Below, one piece after another: positions 1-4,762 of a DNA stretch of 8,610 bases (within the stretch, counting starts at the first letter, position 1; every line of letters begins with the position of its first letter). The notes beneath the pieces are model-generated. The model was not told the DNA's origin and made no database searches. It was given only the letters and a program-made list of their open reading frames with translations. Source of the stretch: Candidatus Woesearchaeota archaeon (GTDB taxonomy: Archaea; Nanobdellota; Nanobdellia; Woesearchaeales; UBA11576); contig JAUVBP010000041.1 in the NCBI GenBank assembly GCA_030591125.1, positions 1-8,610 of the forward strand, in the 5' to 3' direction. The position numbers and the translations under genes were made by a program.

Positions 1-1
1 A

Positions 2-772
2 GAGAAGCTTCTCGAGCCCAAGTATATAGAGACCCTGACGTCAATCAGGGACTACTACAAGGGCATTGAGCATGGAGAGATAAAAGAGATATCCGGCAAG
101 GAGATAGATGATCTTCTGGAAAAGGCAGATAAGTATCTCAAGAGGCTCAAGCGCCTGTTCACCCAGATAGAGAAGATGAAGGAAGAGGAGTCCATGCTGC
201 ACGTGTATGACACGGTGGTCACGATAATCCGCGACGTACTCATGCTTGAAGGTGTGGACCGTGTCAAGGATATAGAGGTCATAAAGTACTTCGAGTCTGA
301 GCTCGTGCATAGGGGAAGGATCCCTGAGAAGTACCTGCGCATGCTGAATCAGGTCGTGAAATCAAAGAAGGACTATGATGATAAGAAGCTCACTAAAGCA
401 GACATAGAGAACGTGAAGAAGGAGAGCCGGGAGCTTGTCAAGTTCCTCGTCGAGTACATGCAGAGGAAGCGTGGACGGGAGCTCGAGCGTGCCCGTATCC
501 GTGTCAAGCACGGCGACAGGTATGGTGAAGTGCTCCTTCTTGAGGATACTGCATTCATCATCCATGACATAGACAAGGAAGAGCGCGAGATAACCAAGGC
601 ACCCATCAATAAGGACGGTAGCCTTGGCCAGGTGACAAAATCGAACCTGGAAGAGCTCGAGCATCACCTTGCGAAGTTCTCCATCCCTCCGAAGGTATTC
701 ATCAAGGGACCTATATTCGAGGACCTGAAAGAGGTCTTTGGCAAGGATGTTGAAGTGCTGCTTAATTATTGA
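2..772 (+). CDS. Unrecognised helical protein with two HEPN-like repeats, C-terminal part (5' end outside window)
   Basis: The reading frame is open from the left edge (first full codon GAG at position 2) to TGA at 770-772, giving at least 256 residues; the start lies outside. I do not recognise the gene with confidence. Residues 1-160 are charged and strongly helical. Two segments resemble each other: about residues 7-53, starting KYIETL and containing IEHGEIK, and about 110-154, starting KYLRML and containing KDYDDKK. Each then runs into an Ile/Leu/Lys helix. This layout resembles the C-terminal half of HEPN domains, but the canonical R-x4-6-H pair is not kept: copy 1 has R16 and H24 seven residues apart, and copy 2 has Lys and Tyr. 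Residues 165-256 look like an alpha/beta tail (VLLLEDTAFIIHDID, then KVFIKGPIFEDL). HEPN domains often follow a nucleotidyltransferase domain, which could lie upstream. The frame is certain; the HEPN assignment is tentative. Confidence 0.75.
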   Translation, partial: EKLLEPKYIETLTSIRDYYKGIEHGEIKEISGKEIDDLLEKADKYLKRLKRLFTQIEKMKEEESMLHVYDTVVTIIRDVLMLEGVDRVKDIEVIKYFESELVHRGRIPEKYLRMLNQVVKSKKDYDDKKLTKADIENVKKESRELVKFLVEYMQRKRGRELERARIRVKHGDRYGEVLLLEDTAFIIHDIDKEEREITKAPINKDGSLGQVTKSNLEELEHHLAKFSIPPKVFIKGPIFEDLKEVFGKDVEVLLNY

Positions 773-815
773 TTTTTTATTTACTTTTCATTTTATTATT
801 TCTTGTTCTTTTGTT
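773..815 (+). terminator. T-rich archaeal-type terminator
   Basis: Directly after the TGA of the first gene the + strand becomes very T-rich: six T at 773-778, then further T tracts at 785-788, 791-794 and 809-812. There is no clear hairpin. Archaeal RNA polymerase stops at such U-rich tracts, so this probably ends the upstream transcript and separates it from the HAD gene. Confidence 0.7.
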
Positions 816-841
816 GGCATTTTGCTAAAATAAGTTCACGC

Positions 842-853
842 AAGGTATATATT
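842..853 (+). promoter_or_regulatory. TATA box of the HAD gene, spaced for a leaderless transcript
   Basis: The sequence AAGGTATATATT has a TATATA core at 846-851, about 27 bases upstream of the ATG at 876. Archaeal transcription starts about 25 bases downstream of the TATA centre, which would put the first base close to the ATG. There is no Shine-Dalgarno in the 25 bases before that ATG, so a leaderless mRNA fits. A second A/T-rich candidate (CTAAAATAAG) lies at 825-834. Confidence 0.6.
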
Positions 854-875
854 CTTCATCTCACCACTCACTTCC

Positions 876-1346
876 ATGATAGACCTGATCATCCTGGACC
901 TATACGGCACCCTGGCAATCGCCAATGAATATGACAATACACCACGAGATGGAATCATGGAATTTCTCGAGGCTAACAATAGATGCAAGCTGGCCCTTGC
1001 CACTGATGACCCTTCCAGAGAATCCATCGATGCTATCCTTTCATATCAAGACATCATGGACAGGTTCAACCGCATCTATACTGGAAAAGACCTGATAGAC
1101 GTGAAAGGATACAGGGGAAGACGGAAAGATCTCATAAGGATATGCGCAGATCTTCATGTTGATGCAGGATCCGCAATCTTCATCAGCGATGGAAATGAAG
1201 ATAAGAGTGATGCAAGAAGAGATTACATAAAGTTCATCCACGTACCGAAATACATCCAGACAGACGAACCTTTCTCTTTCAGCAGGATCGACCTGTCCAG
1301 GAGATTACCTGAATATAGGGATATGAGAGATATTAACTCTATTTAA
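876..1346 (+). CDS. Small capless HAD-superfamily hydrolase
   Basis: This 156-residue cytoplasmic protein has a HAD (haloacid dehalogenase superfamily) core. Motif I is ILDLYGTLA with the nucleophile Asp at D8. Motif II is the Thr in LALATDD (T43), a probable motif III Lys is K84, and motif IV is the acidic loop ISDGNEDKSDA (D105, D109, D112). There is no room for a cap domain between the motifs, so it would be a C0-type enzyme probably acting on a large or exposed substrate. Position 10, usually the second Asp (general acid/base) of HAD phosphatases, is Tyr; DxYGT is the form found in haloacid dehalogenase-type members. The substrate cannot be told. The gene sits between a terminator and mtnA, in the same direction as mtnA, with its own TATA box. 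Because methionine salvage includes a HAD phosphatase step, a link to mtnA is possible but unproven. The start is the first ATG, placed right for a leaderless transcript. Confidence 0.85.
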   Translation: MIDLIILDLYGTLAIANEYDNTPRDGIMEFLEANNRCKLALATDDPSRESIDAILSYQDIMDRFNRIYTGKDLIDVKGYRGRRKDLIRICADLHVDAGSAIFISDGNEDKSDARRDYIKFIHVPKYIQTDEPFSFSRIDLSRRLPEYRDMRDINSI

Positions 1347-1348
1347 CC

Positions 1349-1378
1349 TTTAAAAACTCACAGGGAAACTTTTATCAA
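1349..1378 (+). promoter_or_regulatory. Probable promoter region of mtnA
   Basis: Two TATA-like elements lie between the HAD stop codon and mtnA: TTTAAAAA at 1349-1356 and TTTTATCAAA near 1370-1379. Starts about 25 bases downstream would give leaders of roughly 35 or 13 bases, both still including the Shine-Dalgarno at 1401-1406. The sequence alone does not show which is used. Confidence 0.45.
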
Positions 1379-1400
1379 ATAGCTGTCTTCTTCCTCTCCC

Positions 1401-1406
1401 AGGTGG
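1401..1406 (+). promoter_or_regulatory. Shine-Dalgarno of mtnA
   Basis: AGGTGG is followed by six bases and then the ATG at 1413. It pairs with the archaeal 16S 3' end consensus and fixes this ATG as the start. Confidence 0.75.
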
Positions 1407-1412
1407 TTATAC

Positions 1413-2585
1413 ATGAATGTTGATGGTACTCATTATAGGACAATCTGGCTTAAAGAAGGGGACGAAAGGACTGTCCAGATCATAGACCAGAGGAATCTTC
1501 CGCACGAATTCATCATAGAGGATCTGAAGACAACAAAAGATGTGGCTCGCGCCATAAAGGAGATGCGTGTCAGGGGCGCAGGTCTCATCGGAGCCACTGC
1601 TGCATATGGTATGTATCTGGCGGCACTGGAAAGCAGGGAAGAGCTGAGATGGCTCATTAAACAGAAGGATTCTGCTGTACCGAAGGAGCAGTTCGACAGC
1701 TACTGTTCCAGTGAGTTCGATATAATGATGAAGAATGCTGGTGATGTGCTGATACGTACAAGGCCTACTGCAGTCAATCTTGAATGGGCAGTCAATAGGC
1801 AGATCGAGGCAATGAAAGGTACAGGCTATGATAGCAAGATATCTACTGCGCTCAAGACTGCAATCGAGATTGCCGATGAAGATGCAGAATACTGCAGAAG
1901 TATAGGAGAGCATGGAGTCAATCTTCTTGAGGATATATCAAATAGGAAAGGAGGGAAGCCTGTCAACATACTGACACACTGTAACGCAGGATGGCTCGCA
2001 TTCGTGGACTACGGGTCAGCCACATCTCCGATCTACGCCGCTCACAACCAGGGAATTGATGTGCACGTATGGGTAGATGAGACACGACCGAGTAACCAGG
2101 GTGCGCGCCTGACTGCTTGGGAGCTAGGCCAGCATGGTGTACCTCACACAGTCATTGCAGATAATGCCGGAGGACATCTGATGCAGCACGAAGAGGTAGA
2201 CATAATGATTGTAGGCAGTGACCGCACGACATACACCGGTGATGTCTGCAACAAGATAGGCACTTACCTCAAGGCAGTGGCTGCCAAAGACAACAATATC
2301 CCCTTCTATGTTGCACTCCCATCATCGACCATAGACTGGAAGATGCGTGATGGAGTCAAAGAGATCCCTATAGAAGAACGCGGCGGTGAAGAGGTGAAGT
2401 ATATACAGGGCCTGCATGATGGAAATATCAAACAGGTGCTCCTCACTCCGGAGACCAGCAGTGTCACCAATTACAGTTTCGATGTCACACCATCAAGACT
2501 TGTGACAGGGATAATAACAGAACGCGGCATCTGCGAGGCCAGCGAGGACGGCATTCTGTCTATGTATCCTGAGAGACGGAAGTAG
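1413..2585 (+). CDS. mtnA: S-methyl-5-thioribose-1-phosphate isomerase (MtnA; eIF-2B alpha/beta/delta-like family)
   Basis: The enzyme converts the aldose 5-methylthioribose-1-phosphate to the ketose 5-methylthioribulose-1-phosphate in methionine salvage (cytoplasm). Family signatures run in order along 390 residues: MRVRGAGLIGATAAYG (51-66), RPTAVNLEWA (117-126), NILTHCNAGWLA (185-196) with the catalytic Cys at C190, VDETRPSNQGARLTAWEL (221-238), DNAGGHLMQ (250-258), VGSDRTT with the catalytic Asp at D270, NKIGTYLKA (280-288), STIDW (305-309) and EIPIEERGGEEV (317-328). The last two favour MtnA over the related ribose-1,5-bisphosphate isomerase and over true eIF-2B subunits. Odd points: the usual RGAP is RGAG, and residues 72-116 form a longer linker than I expect, making the protein slightly long for the family (about 350-370). 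Good Shine-Dalgarno six bases before the ATG. No other recognised salvage enzyme is in the window, except possibly the upstream HAD gene. Confidence 0.92.
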   Translation: MNVDGTHYRTIWLKEGDERTVQIIDQRNLPHEFIIEDLKTTKDVARAIKEMRVRGAGLIGATAAYGMYLAALESREELRWLIKQKDSAVPKEQFDSYCSSEFDIMMKNAGDVLIRTRPTAVNLEWAVNRQIEAMKGTGYDSKISTALKTAIEIADEDAEYCRSIGEHGVNLLEDISNRKGGKPVNILTHCNAGWLAFVDYGSATSPIYAAHNQGIDVHVWVDETRPSNQGARLTAWELGQHGVPHTVIADNAGGHLMQHEEVDIMIVGSDRTTYTGDVCNKIGTYLKAVAAKDNNIPFYVALPSSTIDWKMRDGVKEIPIEERGGEEVKYIQGLHDGNIKQVLLTPETSSVTNYSFDVTPSRLVTGIITERGICEASEDGILSMYPERRK

Positions 2586-2591
2586 ATTAAA

Positions 2592-2867
2592 ATGCTGACT
2601 GAGATTATTGAAGCGTATCATAAGTCTGATCAATTCTGTAGGATGATGCTAGAATACAGGATAAACAGGATAATATTTACAGATATTCATGATGATCCTG
2701 CCTTCCAAGATCTGGAGAGATGGCGCGAGCAAGGCATGCAAAGACGCCCTGCAACATTAATAATTGGATCTCTGGCTTATCTGGTCAGGCACCCTTCATA
2801 CATGATTGCTGCACAGAAGTATTATAGTTCTGATTTTGGAAAGCCTTGTCCTATTAAGAAGAGATGA
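2592..2867 (+). CDS. Small protein of unknown function
   Basis: This is a 91-residue ORF beginning 6 bases after the mtnA stop codon, in the same direction, so probably read from the mtnA transcript. I do not recognise the family. The protein is basic at its C-terminus (ends PIKKR), has an early helical stretch, a central DIHDDPAFQDLERWREQG segment, and a moderately hydrophobic stretch ATLIIGSLAYLV at about residues 54-65, too short and interrupted to call a membrane helix. Two Cys (C16 and C86) form no metal-binding pattern. No clear Shine-Dalgarno; the best is a weak GGAAG at 2578-2582, nine bases upstream. It looks more A/T-rich than mtnA, which could mean recent arrival or weak selection. 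Its stop codon directly abuts the convergent nusA stop. Real coding is likely but not certain. Confidence 0.55.
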   Translation: MLTEIIEAYHKSDQFCRMMLEYRINRIIFTDIHDDPAFQDLERWREQGMQRRPATLIIGSLAYLVRHPSYMIAAQKYYSSDFGKPCPIKKR

Positions 2868-3314
2868 TTACACGACTTTTATCTCTTTCACTTCGAAATA
2901 ACGCCTGATATTTGTCTCGAGATTCCTTAGGTTCCGCGCATTCTTTCCTATAAGAAGTCCCTTAGTGTGGAGATCCTCATGTCGGATGGTGATTATCTCT
3001 TCATCATCCATGGTCACATCATCTACCTTCAATGGCCGCACCATGTTCTTGACGAATGTGATCAGGTCAGGATCGAACTCGACAATCTTTATCTTACGAT
3101 TGAACTTCTCCTCAAGCTTCTTTGCGTTGAAGCCTTTCTTTCCAAGCGCTGTCCAGAGGTTGCCTGGCTGCACTATGAATACCAGCCTCTCCTGTACAGG
3201 ATCATCAAAGAAGTCTTTGAGCTTTGCCCGGGTTATCGCCTCGAACAGGCCCATCTTTTTCAGTGTGTCTTCGTCGTAAATTATTTTTGTGGCCAATTTG
3301 GTTACCTTGGTCAT
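2868..3314 (-). CDS. nusA: Archaeal NusA-like transcription factor with two KH domains
   Basis: Archaeal NusA is a short RNA-binding protein (two KH domains, without the N-terminal RNAP-binding and S1 domains of bacterial NusA), thought to act in transcription elongation and termination. From the chosen ATG it has 148 residues. KH1 covers about 40-95 with the loop GKKG at 58-61; KH2 covers about 105-148 with LLIGKNARNL, where the fourth position of the GxxG loop is Ala (G123-A126). Its position right after L30e in the RNAP operon is typical of archaea. The frame also permits a GTG start at 3344, which would overlap the L30e stop (GTGA) and add MSLCRQYDQY; neither start has a clear Shine-Dalgarno. 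I prefer the ATG at 3314 because archaeal NusA proteins usually begin close to the helix matching DEDTLKKMGLFEAITRAKLKD. Confidence 0.88.
   Translation of the reverse strand: MTKVTKLATKIIYDEDTLKKMGLFEAITRAKLKDFFDDPVQERLVFIVQPGNLWTALGKKGFNAKKLEEKFNRKIKIVEFDPDLITFVKNMVRPLKVDDVTMDDEEIITIRHEDLHTKGLLIGKNARNLRNLETNIRRYFEVKEIKVV
2877..2888 (+). terminator. Weak T-rich tract, possible terminator for the mtnA transcript
   Basis: TTTTATCTCTTT begins nine bases after the stop of the 91-residue ORF and lies inside the 3' end of the convergent nusA gene. It is a poorer T tract than the one at 773-815, so termination here is only possible. Confidence 0.3.
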
Positions 3315-3340
3315 ATATTGATCATATTGTCGGCACAGGC

Positions 3341-3610
3341 TCACTGCTTTGCAAGGCCCATGACTGCAATCGCGAATGGCTTCTTGCAGATGTCCCCAAG
3401 CTCTGTGTTCTGGATACCTGTATCGACCACTTCCACTTCACCGAGCGATGCAAAATGTTCGATGTCCCCTTTGAGGTCTTCCGGACAGTTGCCTGCCAGG
3501 AATATCTTCTCGAACCTGCCTGTCCTGAGGCCTTTGAGGGTCTCGTCAGCTCCTATCACAAGCTTATCTTCTTTGATGAGTTTCTTGATCTCTGTAACGA
3601 TATCTACCAT
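3341..3610 (-). CDS. rpl30e: Ribosomal protein L30e (L7Ae/L30e family)
   Basis: This 89-residue protein of the large ribosomal subunit belongs to the L7Ae/L30e/S12e kink-turn RNA-binding fold. Family landmarks are the N-terminal helix and VIGADETLKGLRTG (18-31), the strand and loop FLAGNCPEDLKGDI (37-50) that recognises the RNA, and ELGDICKKPFAIAVMG (70-85). The length is near the family's usual 95-100. The frame could start at GTG 3619, but that GTG is part of the GGTG Shine-Dalgarno (3617-3620) lying six bases before the ATG at 3610, so the ATG is the true start. It follows rpoA2 by 10 bases and precedes nusA, the standard archaeal order. Confidence 0.92.
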   Translation of the reverse strand: MVDIVTEIKKLIKEDKLVIGADETLKGLRTGRFEKIFLAGNCPEDLKGDIEHFASLGEVEVVDTGIQNTELGDICKKPFAIAVMGLAKQ

Positions 3611-3616
3611 TATTAA

Positions 3617-3620
3617 CACC
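3617..3620 (-). promoter_or_regulatory. Shine-Dalgarno of L30e, abutting the rpoA2 stop codon
   Basis: On the - strand the sequence reads TAA-GGTG-TTAATA-ATG. The site touches the rpoA2 stop and is six bases from the L30e ATG, which suggests translational coupling and rules out the upstream GTG start. Confidence 0.75.
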
Positions 3621-4748
3621 TTACTTTATCTTTGTTACAAGGCTTGGAAGCCCTGTCCCTACAGGCACTGCCTGATTCAACATGACGTTCTCGACGACAG
3701 AGTTTAGCTTGTCCTCTTCACCCACGAGCGCTGCTGATATTATGTGCTTGATAGGTGTCTCGAATGATGCCTTTGCGAGCACAGATGTCTTTTCGCTCAC
3801 CACACCATATCTTGTTATGCCTTTTATCGCTCCTGAACTGCACATCATGTCTGCCACCAGCATCATGTGCCTCTTGTCGATGTTCAGGCCCTGGTTCTCT
3901 ATGACCTTGAAGACCTCATTGATTATTGCCTGTCTTGCTGCCTCGACACCGAGCACCGCAAGGACTTCATGGATATGGTTCGTGGTAGTCCTTGATGAAT
4001 CGACATACTCATTGTCGAACGCAGCTTTCAGGTTGGATCCTGCAGTTATTATTATGAACTCATCCCCTCGTCTGACAGGAAGGACCTGATATACATCCTT
4101 GATGCCTGATATGTGGACCTTCTTGATCTTCTCTTTGATCTTGTAGAGCTCGTTCAGGCTCTCATCTTTGGTCGACTTGATGGTCACGATATTTCCATCG
4201 GTCTTCACTTCGAAATCCTTGACCGCCTTGCTGAGCGGTTTCTCGATTGCAGCAGTGTCAAGGCCTATAGCCTTCATCTTACCCTCATCAATGACTATCT
4301 CCACGATGAGTTCTGCTATGTTTATGGAGAATTCTGAAGCGATATCTGCGAGCTTGGTCTCCTTGATAGAGAGAGCGATCTTCTTTATGTCCTTGCCCTT
4401 GTTGTAAGGGGAATTCAGGTATATCTCCATCATCGGCGTTGAGAGGTTCTTCCTCCCATCCAGGATCTCGATGAGCCTTGGAAGTCCGACCGTGACGTTC
4501 ATCTCTGCCACTCCGGCATAATGGAATGTATTGAGTGTCATCTGGGTACCCTGCTCTCCGATGGACTCGGCAGCTATGAGACCGACTGACTCTCCTGCAT
4601 CGACTTTTGCCAGCTGGCATTCTTCATAGACTCTTTGGAGCACAGCTTCCGCTTTCTTCGGAGTCACTTTATCCGGGAGATTCTCTTTTACCTCCTTGAG
4701 CAGGCTGTTTGGGATCTTTCCTTCATATTTCTTGAATAGTGCATCCAT
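3621..4748 (-). CDS. rpoA2: DNA-directed RNA polymerase subunit A'' (C-terminal part of the largest subunit)
   Basis: A'' is the C-terminal part of the split archaeal homologue of bacterial beta' and eukaryotic Rpb1. It supplies the trigger loop, jaw and part of the clamp. From the ATG at 4748 it has 375 residues, a normal length, and there is no intein. The trigger-loop region is [22 protein letters not shown] (59-80, catalytic-region His H76), followed by [17 protein letters not shown] (84-100). The C-terminal half contains the conserved [31 protein letters not shown] and [10 protein letters not shown] blocks, ending near GTGLPSL. Where most families have AAQS and GEPG, this protein has AAES and GEQG. 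The start at 4748 is chosen over ATG 4754 and longer forms because the AGGAGGA Shine-Dalgarno at 4756-4762 is then eight bases away rather than two. It lies 13 bases after rpoA1. Confidence 0.96.
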   Translation of the reverse strand: MDALFKKYEGKIPNSLLKEVKENLPDKVTPKKAEAVLQRVYEECQLAKVDAGESVGLIAAESIGEQGTQMTLNTFHYAGVAEMNVTVGLPRLIEILDGRKNLSTPMMEIYLNSPYNKGKDIKKIALSIKETKLADIASEFSINIAELIVEIVIDEGKMKAIGLDTAAIEKPLSKAVKDFEVKTDGNIVTIKSTKDESLNELYKIKEKIKKVHISGIKDVYQVLPVRRGDEFIIITAGSNLKAAFDNEYVDSSRTTTNHIHEVLAVLGVEAARQAIINEVFKVIENQGLNIDKRHMMLVADMMCSSGAIKGITRYGVVSEKTSVLAKASFETPIKHIISAALVGEEDKLNSVVENVMLNQAVPVGTGLPSLVTKIK

Positions 4749-4755
4749 CTTCATG

Positions 4756-4762
4756 TCCTCCT
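4756..4762 (-). promoter_or_regulatory. Strong Shine-Dalgarno of rpoA2, overlapping the rpoA1 stop codon
   Basis: On the - strand TGAGGAGGAC precedes ATGAAGATG; the A of the rpoA1 TGA stop is the first base of AGGAGGA. The second ATG (4748) is at the best spacing, eight bases. The layout suggests reinitiation by ribosomes finishing A'. Confidence 0.75.

Noticed and set aside
1387..1400. Pyrimidine-rich tract before the mtnA Shine-Dalgarno as a regulatory element or terminator
   Set aside because: It is short, mixed C and T, with no hairpin or uninterrupted T run, so nothing supports a function.
1407..1913. 168-codon - strand frame opposite mtnA
   Set aside because: It is the antisense shadow of a clearly conserved enzyme with no recognisable motif of its own.
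2967..3707. Long + strand frame of 246 codons running across nusA, L30e and the end of rpoA2
   Set aside because: It lies opposite three recognised conserved genes, its translation resembles no family, and it is explained by codon bias of the - strand genes.
4288..4620. 110-codon - strand frame inside rpoA2 in another phase
   Set aside because: It is low-complexity, Arg/His-rich out-of-frame translation of the conserved A'' trigger-loop region.
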